A DNA stretch of 55,352 bases, from NCBI GenBank assembly GCA_016871675.1, contig VHCN01000001.1, positions 130,268-185,619 of the forward strand, written 5' to 3'. The stretch comes from Verrucomicrobiota bacterium (GTDB lineage Bacteria; Verrucomicrobiota; Verrucomicrobiia; Limisphaerales; VHCN01). The position numbers and the translations under genes were made by a program. Shown here in pieces: positions 25,943 to 34,121 of this stretch (the first letter of the stretch is position 1; each line of letters opens with the position of its first letter). Below the pieces are notes generated by a model. The model saw only the letters and a list, made by a program, of their open reading frames with translations, was not told where the DNA came from and searched no databases.

Positions 25943-27253
25943 TTACTTGATGTGGTCCTGCAAGCTGAAGATCGGGATGACCATGCCGATGAAGATGGTC
26001 CCGATGAATCCGGCGATGAAGAAGAGCATGAGCGGCTCGGCCAGCGCCACGGCGGCCTTGAGTTCGCGGTCCAGATCGCCCTCGGTCACGTTGGCGATGC
26101 GCACCAGCTCGGCGTCGAGCTTGCCGCTCTCCTCGGCGACGGAAATCATCTCGATGGTCGAGCCGGAAAAAAGCGTGCGGCAATCGCCGAGGCTCGGCCC
26201 GAGCGGCTTGCCTTCCTTCACGCGGTCGATGGAGTTGGACACGGCGTCCACGAGGATCTGGTTGCCGATGGAGCGGCGGGCGACGTTCAAGCCGTTGATG
26301 AGCGGCACGCCCGCGCCGAGCAGCGTGCCGAGCATCCGGCAGAAGCGCGACATGGCAAACTCCGCCACGAGCGGTCCCACAAGCGGCGCGCGGAGGATGA
26401 AGCCCTCCCACACGCGCCGGCCAGCCTCGGAGGCGAACCAGTTCCTCACTATGAAGCCGCCGATCGCCAGGCCCAGCAGCGCGAGCAGCCCGTAGCTGCG
26501 CATGAAATCGCTCGTCGAGACGATGAGTTGCGTGAGCGCCGGCAGCTTCGCGCCGAACCCGGCGAACACGAGCTGGAAGCGCGGAATGAAGAACACGAGC
26601 AGGAACACCACCACCGCCATCGCGAGGCAGAACAGGATGATCGGGTAGAGCAGCGCGGTCATCACCTTGCCCTTCATTTCCTTTTCGCGCGCCTGGAAGT
26701 CCGCGATCTGCGCGAGCACCACGTCGAGAAACCCGCCCGTCTCGCCCGCCTCGACCATCGCCACATACACGCGCGGGAAAACCTCCGGCGACTTGGCCAT
26801 CGCGTCGGCGAGCGTCATGCCGTCCACCACCAGGTCGTGCACTTCCTTCCACTTCGCCTTCGCGGTCGGGCTCGGCGCTTCCTTTTGAAGAATCACGAGC
26901 GCGCGGCTGAGCGGGACGCCGGCGGCCAGCAGGTTGGAAAGCAGGCGGGTGAAGTTCTCGAGCTCGCGCGCGGAGATGCGGTTCCCGCCGAGGTCGAGGC
27001 TGGGCGCGGCGGGGGATTCGGGCTGCGCGGCATCGTTTTTTGAGGCGGTCGCGCGGGCCGGCGGGCGTTCGTCGCGCTTCGAGTTCGACTTCGAGGAACC
27101 GTTCGCGCCGTTGCGCTCGGCGAGCTTGATGGGCCGCAGGCCGAGGCTTTCCATCTGTTTGAAGGCGTCCGAGCGCCCGCCGGCTTCGAGCTCGCCGACG
27201 GCGATCTTGCCGTCGGTCTTGAGCGCTTTGTAGGCGAAGGTCGGCATGGGCAT
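25943..27253 (-). CDS. gspF: type II secretion inner-membrane platform protein GspF
   Basis: A 436-residue polytopic membrane protein, MPMPTFAYKALKTDGK at the start and two GspF/PilC domains (about 95-215 and 300-420) with AGVPLSRAL, VYVAMVEAGETGG and the second copy GAGVPLINGL, MISVAEESGKLD. Three hydrophobic segments are at the expected places. A charged 45-residue linker (NGANGSSKSNSKRDERPP and on) between the N-terminal part and the first domain makes it longer than usual. The ATG overlaps the gspE stop by one base. Confidence 0.93.
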   Translation of the reverse strand: MPMPTFAYKALKTDGKIAVGELEAGGRSDAFKQMESLGLRPIKLAERNGANGSSKSNSKRDERPPARATASKNDAAQPESPAAPSLDLGGNRISARELENFTRLLSNLLAAGVPLSRALVILQKEAPSPTAKAKWKEVHDLVVDGMTLADAMAKSPEVFPRVYVAMVEAGETGGFLDVVLAQIADFQAREKEMKGKVMTALLYPIILFCLAMAVVVFLLVFFIPRFQLVFAGFGAKLPALTQLIVSTSDFMRSYGLLALLGLAIGGFIVRNWFASEAGRRVWEGFILRAPLVGPLVAEFAMSRFCRMLGTLLGAGVPLINGLNVARRSIGNQILVDAVSNSIDRVKEGKPLGPSLGDCRTLFSGSTIEMISVAEESGKLDAELVRIANVTEGDLDRELKAAVALAEPLMLFFIAGFIGTIFIGMVIPIFSLQDHIK

Positions 27254-29025
27254 CAGTGGCGCGCCACGGCGATGCTCGCCAGGCTCGCGGTGTCTTCACC
27301 GTCGCTTTTGCTGTCCATTGTCGTGCGCGAGACTTCCTTGGCGGTCGTCACGCTCAGCACTTCCTCGACGGTGGTCACGCCCGCGCGCACGAGCCGCCAG
27401 CCGTCCTGCGCGAGCGTGCGCATGCCGTCGCGCAGTGCCGCGTCGCGAATCTGGTCGGTCGAGGCGCTGGCGAGGATGAGCTGCCGGATTTCGTTGCTCG
27501 AATCCATCCACTCGAAGATCGCGCGGCGGCCGTGGAACCCGGTGTTGCGGCACTCGCGGCAACCGACGGATTTGAAGATGGTGATGTCGGCCGGGATGCC
27601 GACCTTGGCCTTGAACGCGGCGGCGGTCGGCGAGGCGTCGGGCTGCGTGCAGTGTTTGCACAGCACCCGGACGAGGCGTTGCGCGAGCACGGCTTCGAGC
27701 GACGAGGCGACGAGATACGGCTCGACGCCCATGTCCACGAGCCGTGTGCACGCGCCGGGCGCGTCGTTCGTGTGCAGCGTGGAGAAGACGAGGTGACCGG
27801 TCAGCGACGCCTGCACCGCAATCTGCGCGGTCTCGGCATCTCGGATTTCGCCGATGAGCACGACATCCGGGTCGTGGCGGAGGATGGAGCGCAGCCCGCG
27901 CGCGAAGGTGAGGCCGGACTTTTCGTTGACCTGAATCTGGTTGATGCCCTTGAGCTGATACTCGATCGGGTCCTCGATGGTGATGATCTTGCGCTCCAGG
28001 TCGTTGATCTCATTGAGCGCGGTGTAAAGCGTGGAGGTCTTGCCGCTGCCCGTCGGGCCGGTCACGAGGATGATGCCGTGCGGCATCTGCAGGACGTGGT
28101 TGAAGCACTTGAGCTCGCGCAGATCGAGCCCGAGATCCTTCATTCCGCGCAACGTGGAGTTCTGGCGAAGGAGACGCATGACGACCGCCTCGCCGTGCAA
28201 CATCGGAATGACGCTGACGCGGATGTCGATCTCGGCGTCGTCGAGGCGAATCTTGATGCGGCCGTCCTGCGGGAGACGCTTCTCGGCGATGTTGAGGTGG
28301 GCGAGAATCTTGACGCGCGAAACGATCGCGGGCTGGAAGCGCTTGATCTGCGGCGGCACCGGGACTTCCTGCAACACGCCGTCAATGCGGTAGCGGATGC
28401 GCAACTCGTCCTCGAACGGTTCGAGGTGGATGTCCGACGCGCGCAGTTCCACCGCGTCGCGGAGGAACTGGTTGACGAAGCGGATGATCGAGGCGTCTTC
28501 GGCGGCGGAATCGAGGTCGGTGTCGTCGTGGACGTCCTCGACGACTTGCAAACCGGATTCCTCGGCAAGCGTGCCGAGCGTGTCGGCGCCGACGCCGAGG
28601 CGTTTCTTCATCTCGCGCTGGATGATTTCGCTTGGCGCGAGAACGGGCTTGAGCTTGAGGCCGGTGACGGTCTTGAGGGCGTCGAGCCCCTGCGTGGCAA
28701 AGAGGCGGCTCGTGGCCACCTCGACGGAGCCATTCGTGCGGCGGAGCGGGAGGATTTCCTCCTTCAACAGCAGCCGCGCGGGGAACAGGGAGAGGACCTG
28801 CTTGTCGGGCTCGATGTCTTCGAGCGAGGTGAATGCGACGCCGTATTCTTTCGCGAGCCAGCGCAGGACGGCTTCCTCGGAAACCGAGGAGCCGCCTGCG
28901 CCGGACTTTGCGAAGTTGAGGGCGTCCGATGCGGAAAGCTGCCGGGCGGCGATCATCCGCTCCAGCAACTCCTGGGACTGGGCGTCCGGAATCGGGATGG
29001 GGCTCATGAGTGATGCACTGGCCAT
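27253..29025 (-). CDS. gspE: type II secretion ATPase GspE
   Basis: A 590-residue ATPase powering pseudopilus assembly. The N-terminal N1E-like region is followed by the ATPase core with Walker A GPTGSGKTST, Asp box ITIEDPIEYQL, Walker B DVVLIGEIRDAETA and the His box TGHLVFSTLHTNDAPG. The zinc-binding cysteines CKHC and CREC are present. Two starts are possible: ATG at 29023-29025 (chosen, 15 bp after the upstream gene) and ATG at 29005-29007. No clear ribosome-binding site distinguishes them. It overlaps gspF by one base. Confidence 0.93.
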   Translation of the reverse strand: MASASLMSPIPIPDAQSQELLERMIAARQLSASDALNFAKSGAGGSSVSEEAVLRWLAKEYGVAFTSLEDIEPDKQVLSLFPARLLLKEEILPLRRTNGSVEVATSRLFATQGLDALKTVTGLKLKPVLAPSEIIQREMKKRLGVGADTLGTLAEESGLQVVEDVHDDTDLDSAAEDASIIRFVNQFLRDAVELRASDIHLEPFEDELRIRYRIDGVLQEVPVPPQIKRFQPAIVSRVKILAHLNIAEKRLPQDGRIKIRLDDAEIDIRVSVIPMLHGEAVVMRLLRQNSTLRGMKDLGLDLRELKCFNHVLQMPHGIILVTGPTGSGKTSTLYTALNEINDLERKIITIEDPIEYQLKGINQIQVNEKSGLTFARGLRSILRHDPDVVLIGEIRDAETAQIAVQASLTGHLVFSTLHTNDAPGACTRLVDMGVEPYLVASSLEAVLAQRLVRVLCKHCTQPDASPTAAAFKAKVGIPADITIFKSVGCRECRNTGFHGRRAIFEWMDSSNEIRQLILASASTDQIRDAALRDGMRTLAQDGWRLVRAGVTTVEEVLSVTTAKEVSRTTMDSKSDGEDTASLASIAVARH

Positions 29026-29039
29026 CCGCGAACGCGCGT

Positions 29040-29612
29040 TCAGCGAACCAGCCCGAACAGGTAAGCCTGCGCCTCCTGCCGGTCGGTCAACACGGCCTTC
29101 AAATCGTCCTGGGCCTTCTCGACCTTGGCGTCGGCGGACTTGCGCGCGTCGCGAACCTTCGCGAGCATGGACTTGAGTTCCGCGGAGGGAGCCTTCTCCT
29201 CGACGGCCTTGCGGAGCGCCTCGATGTCGGGATTCGGCGTGAAACCAAACGGGTTGGTGCCGCCGCCCTGCGGGCGACCGCCGCCCCCCTTGTCGCCACC
29301 GCCGCCCGGACCGCGGCCGCCGAAGCCACTCATCGCGAGGCCACCTAAGCCACCGATCGCGAATGCGCGGGCTTCGCGCTGCGCTTCCGACACCTTTTCG
29401 ATGCGGGCGGCGAGGACCTTCCATTCGTCGTCGTTCTTCACGTCGAACGCTTCGCGCATGCGTTCCATCGCGCGGGCGCGGAACTCCTCGGCGCGGGCGC
29501 GGAACTCCTCGATGTTGAAATTGCCCTTGCCTTGGGCGCTGGCAGTGGGTGCGCCGGCGGATAACGCGACGAGCGCGCCGGCGAACACGATGGTCTTGGC
29601 GATCGGATACAT
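29040..29612 (-). CDS. small exported protein upstream of gspE, function unknown
   Basis: A 190-residue protein with a signal peptide (TIVFAGALVALSAGAPTASAQ), a long charged amphipathic helix (FNIEEFRARAEEFRARAMERMREAFDVKNDDEWKV), a Gly-rich middle (GGRGPGGGGDKGGGGRP) and a second helix ending in a KAQDDLKAVLTDRQEAQAYLFGLVR stretch. It is the apparent first gene of the secretion operon. Its gap to gspE is 14 bp. Similar small alpha-helical exported proteins occur next to such operons in related genomes as I recall, but no function is established. Confidence 0.65.
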   Translation of the reverse strand: MYPIAKTIVFAGALVALSAGAPTASAQGKGNFNIEEFRARAEEFRARAMERMREAFDVKNDDEWKVLAARIEKVSEAQREARAFAIGGLGGLAMSGFGGRGPGGGGDKGGGGRPQGGGTNPFGFTPNPDIEALRKAVEEKAPSAELKSMLAKVRDARKSADAKVEKAQDDLKAVLTDRQEAQAYLFGLVR

Positions 29613-30101
29613 GGTTGCTTGGTTGGGTTGGGGTTGGCTGTCATGAGCCCGCCAGCATGAGTGCCAGGAGCTCGTTTTGATACTTGACGCAATCCCTGTG
29701 CCACGCCGGGCCGACTGTGTTTTCACGGGATTCGCGCTCTCGCCACCAATAAGTCGCGCAATCCATGCCCACCCAGCCCGGGGCTGGGCAAAACTTGCGC
29801 GCACACCCGGTGTCGGGTGTTTCCGATATCATGAAGATCCCGACCGCCCGGGCCGTGTTCCGGCGCCGTCCGGTGCATGCATGTCCCGAGCCATCCGGTT
29901 TCAACTGCCTTCGCATGAACTCCGCAGTCTCCATCGCATCGCGCGTCGCGCGGGTGTGCTGTCTCGCTGGCTTCGCGCCTCCTTCGGCAAGCGCGGCGGA
30001 TGGACCCGCTTGGACTCGCGCTCGAGAACTTCAACGCGCTCGGCATGGGGCGGATATCGAGCGCGGGAAGCCCGTGGATGAAGGCGACCGCGGCCGCCCG
30101 C
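29613..30101. other. 489-bp region without an intact gene
   Basis: Open frames on both strands are present but look non-coding. A 7-8 bp palindrome (CCCAGCCC/GGGCTGGG) lies at 29772-29788, without a T-run. The right part contains the decayed remnant described separately (29915-30110). The left part may hold the promoter of the type II secretion operon, but no convincing -35/-10 pair was identified. Confidence 0.5.
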
Positions 30102-30110
30102 TCACGCCTT
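29915..30110 (+). pseudogene. remnant of a PVC-type cytochrome (PSD1/DUF1592-like) protein: signal peptide joined to a C-terminal fragment
   Basis: An ATG at 29915 opens a signal-peptide-like sequence (MNSAVSIASRVARVCCLAGF). From 30000 another frame reads DPLGLALENFNALGMG, a motif of the C-terminal region of Planctomycete/Verrucomicrobia DUF1588/DUF1592-type cytochrome proteins, and then a third frame continues ADIERGKPVDEG. The middle of the gene and its heme motif are missing and the frames do not connect, so I call it a decayed remnant. Fragment identity is recalled from family knowledge. Confidence 0.5.
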
Positions 30111-30557
30111 GTAAACCACCACCACGCCGTAGTCGGTCACCGCCGCGCCTTCCTTCGGCGTGGGGGTGTATTGGATGGTGTGCACCCCGATGAGGTTTTC
30201 CTCGCCGGTGTTGCTGAGAAAGTTCGCGACGGTTTCGTCGAAGCTGTCCTTCCCGTCCTTGACGAAGTCGAGGTGGCGAAAGGTCTTGAAGCGGACTTTG
30301 CGGATGGCCTTGGCGGCGATGTCCAGCGGCTTGGGGGCCTTTAAGATTTTGGTCTCGCCCCGGCTTGTCGGCGGAAGCGGCACCGAATGCCCGCCGCCCT
30401 CAGCCTCGCTGGCGTGGCGCGGCGTGGGTTCGGTGGGTTCGGGCGTGGGGATGATCAGCACCTCGCCGCACTTCGGGCAGGGGATCTCGGCGCCCACGCC
30501 CGATTCATCAATCGTCAGGTGCTGGTTGCAGAGAGGGCAGTTGAAACTGATTTCCAT
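30102..30557 (-). CDS. zinc-ribbon N-terminal protein of unknown function
   Basis: A 151-residue protein. The N-terminus MEISFNCPLCNQHLTIDESGVGAEIPCPKCGEVLIIP is a classic two-pair zinc ribbon (CPLC, CPKC). A Pro/Thr-rich linker follows. The C-terminal 70 residues (DIAAKAIRKVRFKTFRHLDFVKDGKDSFDETVANFLSNTGEENLIGVHTIQYTP to VVVYKA) look like a small alpha/beta domain. No signal peptide. Similar zinc-ribbon openers are common in verrucomicrobial small proteins. Function unknown. Confidence 0.7.
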   Translation of the reverse strand: MEISFNCPLCNQHLTIDESGVGAEIPCPKCGEVLIIPTPEPTEPTPRHASEAEGGGHSVPLPPTSRGETKILKAPKPLDIAAKAIRKVRFKTFRHLDFVKDGKDSFDETVANFLSNTGEENLIGVHTIQYTPTPKEGAAVTDYGVVVVYKA

Positions 30558-30702
30558 ATCCTTTGCGCGCCAGAGTTCGCGGACAAGCTAGGTCGCGCCG
30601 GGGGCCAATGCCAGCCCAAAAATCCCGCGGCGAGTCCCGGCCCGCGCCGCCGGGCGCTTTTTCCTTCATCACCATTCCGCGCCTCGTTAGCCTTCGCGGC
30701 CG

Positions 30703-31446
30703 ATGCAAGTCCTCGTCCTCGCCGCCGGTTACGCCACGCGCCTCTATCCGCTCACGCTCACCCGCCCCAAGCCGCTGCTGCCCGTCGCCGGCAAGCCGAT
30801 GATCGACCACGTGATGGACAATCTCGCGCCCATCGGCGGCATTGACCGCGTCCATGTCGTCACCAACGCGAAGTTCGCCGGGCAGTTTCAGGATTGGGCC
30901 GACGGCTATTCCGCGCGCGCGAGGCTCCCCTTCACCATTATCAACGACGGCTCGACCGACGACTCCAACAAGCTCGGCGCCATCGGCGACCTGCACCTGG
31001 TGTTGCGGCAGGAGAAGGTTGATGACGACCTCATCGTCGTCGCCGGCGACAACCTCTTCAGCGAGCCGCTCAACGGCTTCGGCGACCTCATCCGCGCGCG
31101 CCGCGCGCCCGTGCTCGGCATCCGCGACGTGGGCAGCCTCGAGCAGGCGAAGAAATACGGCGTGGTCGCGGTGGACGGCGCGGGCGTGATCACACAGTTT
31201 GTCGAGAAGCCGGAGAAGCCGCCGAGCACGCTCATCAGCGTCGCGCTCTATTATTATCCGCGCGCGGTGCTGCCGCTCATCCACCAATACGTCGCGGACG
31301 GCAACAACCCCGACCAGCCGGGACGCCTGGTGCAATGGCTGTATCCGCGCCAGCCGGTTTACACGTGGCCGGTGCCGGGGCTGTGGTTCGACATCGGGTC
31401 GAAGGAAACCCTCGAGGAAGCGGACCGCGTGTTCTCGCTGCGGTAA
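30703..31446 (+). CDS. sugar-1-phosphate nucleotidyltransferase
   Basis: A 247-residue nucleotidyltransferase. The N-terminal signature LAAGYATRLYPLTLTRPKPLLPVAGKPMIDHV is the nucleotide-binding loop; DDDLIVVAGDNLF contains the metal-binding Asp; VVAVDGAGVITQFVEKPEKPPS and LWFDIGSKETLEEA are also typical of glucose-1-phosphate thymidylyltransferase-like enzymes. It joins a nucleoside triphosphate and a sugar phosphate to give an activated NDP-sugar. It lacks a C-terminal left-handed helix domain. The exact sugar is not determinable. It stands alone, divergent from the zinc-ribbon gene. Confidence 0.85.
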   Translation: MQVLVLAAGYATRLYPLTLTRPKPLLPVAGKPMIDHVMDNLAPIGGIDRVHVVTNAKFAGQFQDWADGYSARARLPFTIINDGSTDDSNKLGAIGDLHLVLRQEKVDDDLIVVAGDNLFSEPLNGFGDLIRARRAPVLGIRDVGSLEQAKKYGVVAVDGAGVITQFVEKPEKPPSTLISVALYYYPRAVLPLIHQYVADGNNPDQPGRLVQWLYPRQPVYTWPVPGLWFDIGSKETLEEADRVFSLR

Positions 31447-31473
31447 ACGCCGGACGGATCCCGGATAGAGACG

Positions 31474-32406
31474 CTACTTCTTCGCGTCGTCCTTCTTCGG
31501 CTCTTCTTTCTTCGCGGCGGCCTTCGGGCGCGCGCCGCCCTTCGGGTCGAGGTTCGCCATCATGTCTTCCTCGGTGACTTTGGATTCGACGCCGTTGGCG
31601 GGCACTTCGACCTTCGCGAGCCAGAGGATGGCGTTGAGCACAAGCTTGCGCTGGTCGTCGTTGCGCCAGCCGAGGTGGTTGTGGCCGCCGGTGAAGCCGA
31701 AGCCCCGCCCGCCGTCGGGCCGCGTGGCGGCCCACATCACGTGCTGCGGCGCACCATTCTTCACGGCCTCGCGCACGGCGGGATTGCCGCTGTGCGTGCC
31801 GTCGGTGCGGTTCATCGTGGTCGCCGGTGCGAGGGCGGTGAGGATGGGCGTCACGTCTTTCATCCCCTCGCGGAACCGCATGTGGAAATACCACTCGTCA
31901 TTCGTCTTGAACGGCTTCACGCCGCGGGTGACGGGATGCCTCGGCAGCTCCTTGAAGTCCGCGTCCCAGTGCGGGTTCACGCTCCAGTGGGCCTCGAACG
32001 CGCCGCCGATCCAGTCGAGCCATTCCTTCTGGCCCTTCTCGCGCGTGGGCTCGACGGCGTAGTGGATGCAGCCGAAGCCGACGCCCTTCTGCATGAGCGC
32101 GCCAATCTTTTCGAGGCGGTTGTCGCGCAGGAACGGCAGCCCGCCGCCGCCGCTGCTGTAGAGCACGATGGCCGCGGCGTTCTCGAAGGCCTTTTCATCC
32201 TGCACCCAGCCGTTGGTGTGGAGTTCGGTCACGATGCCCGCCGTGGTCGCGAGGCATTTCTGGAAGAGCATGAACCCCGCGCGGTGCTCGTGTTGCAGCA
32301 CGCCGTGGCTGGGAGAGCCGGAGATGAACAGGACCTTCGCGGGCGCGGCGGTGAGCGCGGAGGGCAGCGCGAGGGCGAGGGCGAGAAGTGACGGCAGTGT
32401 GTTCAT
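31474..32406 (-). CDS. ThuA-like domain protein, exported
   Basis: A 310-residue exported protein: signal peptide ending near ALTAAPAKV, then a ThuA-like glutamine-amidotransferase fold (VLFISGSPSHGVLQHEHRAG, GVGFGCIHYAVEPT, HPVTRGVKPFKTNDEWYFHMRF, GRGFGFTGGHNHLGW). ThuA domains are frequent in Verrucomicrobia and Planctomycetes alongside sugar-degradation genes; the enzymatic activity is not established. The Lys/Ala-rich tail (KAAAKKEEPKKDDAKK) is unusual. The DUF1080 protein gene lies upstream on the same strand with 24 bp spacing. Confidence 0.82.
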   Translation of the reverse strand: MNTLPSLLALALALPSALTAAPAKVLFISGSPSHGVLQHEHRAGFMLFQKCLATTAGIVTELHTNGWVQDEKAFENAAAIVLYSSGGGGLPFLRDNRLEKIGALMQKGVGFGCIHYAVEPTREKGQKEWLDWIGGAFEAHWSVNPHWDADFKELPRHPVTRGVKPFKTNDEWYFHMRFREGMKDVTPILTALAPATTMNRTDGTHSGNPAVREAVKNGAPQHVMWAATRPDGGRGFGFTGGHNHLGWRNDDQRKLVLNAILWLAKVEVPANGVESKVTEEDMMANLDPKGGARPKAAAKKEEPKKDDAKK

Positions 32407-32430
32407 TGGGAGGCCGGACGCCGGAGGCGG

Positions 32431-33492
32431 CTATTTGCGCTTGTAGGTGAGGAAGACCACGCCGCTGTCGGCCTCGGACTTGAATCCGGTCGGGCGCTCG
32501 CCCTTGGTGGCGTAACAGATGCGCAGCGTGTCGCCGTCCAGTTCGTAGATGGCGGGAATCACACGGTCGGCGCTGTTTCCGGGGCGCACGTCCATCGCCT
32601 TCGGGGACTTCGTGTCGTCCACGGTGAACGTCCCGGTCTCCACCTCGCTACCGTGCGTGATGCGATACGCCTTGCCCTCGACGGTGACGGTCACGTTGTC
32701 CACGAAATCCTGCGGGGCGGGCTGCCCGTCAATCGTGCCGGACACGACTCTCCACGTGCCGTCGAGTCCGGCGGTTTTTGCAAGTTCCTTTAGTCGGATG
32801 TTGCGGAATTGAACGGTCATCGGCGGGCCTGCGTGAAGCTGCAGCGCAAGGATGCCGTCCTTTGCGGCCTTCGAGGGCTGCTCGTCCACCACGTCCACCG
32901 TTTGCACGCCGTTGATGAAGTGCTGGAGGTGATTGCCCTTCGCGATGACCACGTAATCGTTCCAATCCTCGTCCTTGATTTTGGCCTGGATCTCGTCGGA
33001 CTTGCCGACCGTGCCGGCGGCCTCGACCTTGTGCTTGCCATCCACTTCCTTGATCACAGTCTTCTGCCCGCGTTGCGCGAGGATGCCCCGGCCGCGCTCC
33101 TCGTAAAGAATCCCGCTGTAAGTCTTGCCCGCCTCGAAATCTGCCTGATACCCGCCGACGACGAACGCCTTCTCGTCCGTCACCTTGCTGCGATACTGGA
33201 TGCCCGAGTTCGCCTGCTTCCGCTCGTTGTTGCCGACAATCTTGTAACTGAGGCGCAGCTCGAAATCGCCCACGGTCCCGCCGCGCCAGACGAGAAAAGT
33301 GTTCCCGCGCGTCGGGTTTTCGGCCGTGGTCTGGCCGGTGATGGCGCCGTCCTTGACGGACCAAAACTGCGGCAAGCCCTCCCACCCGGCGAGGTCCTTG
33401 CCGTTGAAGAGCGGCTTGAAGCCCACCTCGGCGGCGGTGGCGGCGGTGGCGATGACGAGGCTGGTGGCGAGAAGGGCGAGCGTGCGTTTCAT
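32431..33492 (-). CDS. DUF1080 (3-keto-disaccharide hydrolase type) protein fused to a lipocalin-like domain
   Basis: A 353-residue exported protein. Residues about 20-235 form a DUF1080 domain (FKPLFNGKDLAGWEG, NSGIQYRSKV, WNDYVVIAKGNHLQHFINGV, GILALQLHAGPPMTVQFRNIRLKEL). The remaining 110 residues (GTWRVVSGTIDGQPAPQDF to GVVFLTYKRK) resemble the TIGR03067 planctomycete/verrucomicrobial lipocalin-like domain. DUF1080 proteins have been linked to 3-keto-glycoside cleavage. The gene is upstream of the ThuA gene on the same strand, so the two are probably co-transcribed. Confidence 0.85.
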   Translation of the reverse strand: MKRTLALLATSLVIATAATAAEVGFKPLFNGKDLAGWEGLPQFWSVKDGAITGQTTAENPTRGNTFLVWRGGTVGDFELRLSYKIVGNNERKQANSGIQYRSKVTDEKAFVVGGYQADFEAGKTYSGILYEERGRGILAQRGQKTVIKEVDGKHKVEAAGTVGKSDEIQAKIKDEDWNDYVVIAKGNHLQHFINGVQTVDVVDEQPSKAAKDGILALQLHAGPPMTVQFRNIRLKELAKTAGLDGTWRVVSGTIDGQPAPQDFVDNVTVTVEGKAYRITHGSEVETGTFTVDDTKSPKAMDVRPGNSADRVIPAIYELDGDTLRICYATKGERPTGFKSEADSGVVFLTYKRK

Positions 33493-33626
33493 GGTCGTGT
33501 CGTCGATTGGAATCAGCGGATGTGCGGGCCATTCATCACGCGCCCGCGCAGGCTGTCAACGCCGAAACCCGGCGGCGCCTCGAAACCCTGAGCGACCCGG
33601 AGTCGCCGGATGCCGGACGTATCTCC

Positions 33627-34001
33627 TCACTTCACGTCGGTCTGAATCTCGATCCACAGCGTGCCGATTTGAAGTTTGTTGCCGCCCTGCAGGGTGTGCG
33701 TGGAGTTCGTCAGCTTGTTTTCCATTTCCACCTTGCCCCCGCGGAACGTCACCACGGCGGTCACTTCGGGGAAGCCTTTCTCCCGCGGCAGATACACGTG
33801 CGCCTCGGGCGAGCTGCCGAGGATGACCGGGTCGTGGCCGAGGTTGATGACGGTGCGCTCGTTCTCATGCCAGTGGACGACGAGCGCGGCCTCGCGCGAC
33901 TTGAGCAGGGGTTCACCCGCAAGCCAGCCCCCCAGGCAGCCCAGCGCGCCGAGGGCTGCGAAGAACAGCGGCTTGGGCAGCAGATGAATGAGACGGCTCA
34001 T
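33627..34001 (-). CDS. single-pass membrane protein with an FHA-like domain
   Basis: A 124-residue protein with one N-terminal hydrophobic helix (LPKPLFFAALGALGCLGGWLAG) and a beta-rich domain reading VINLGHDPVILGSSPEAHVYLP to LQGGNKLQIGTLWIEIQ, which has the strand pattern and GSS/N motifs of a forkhead-associated domain, although its phosphopeptide-binding residues are not clear. The ATG at 33999-34001 is 120 bp from the divergent DUF1501 gene. Upstream frame extension to 34208 is a shadow of that gene. Confidence 0.6.
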   Translation of the reverse strand: MSRLIHLLPKPLFFAALGALGCLGGWLAGEPLLKSREAALVVHWHENERTVINLGHDPVILGSSPEAHVYLPREKGFPEVTAVVTFRGGKVEMENKLTNSTHTLQGGNKLQIGTLWIEIQTDVK

Positions 34002-34121
34002 GTGAGGCGCGGCCAATGCGAACCGGCCGTGCTTGCAGCACGCGGCTCCGGGCCGGCAAAGGCCAAAGCTCCCGCGGCCAAATCCTTTGACGCAGCCCGC
34101 GCGCGCCGCTAGCTTCGCACC

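Noticed and set aside
27256-29013. Long plus-strand open frame (585 codons) opposite gspE
   Set aside because: It lies antisense to a gene with unmistakable GspE motifs. High GC removes stop codons from antisense frames, and its product has no motif.
29772-29788. Palindrome CCCAGCCC/GGGCTGGG considered as a rho-independent terminator
   Set aside because: No T-run follows on either strand.
29641-29934. Minus-strand open frame of 97 codons upstream of the secretion operon
   Set aside because: No recognised domain, unusual residue mix, and it overlaps sequence that also reads open on the other strand. It looks non-coding or repeat-derived.
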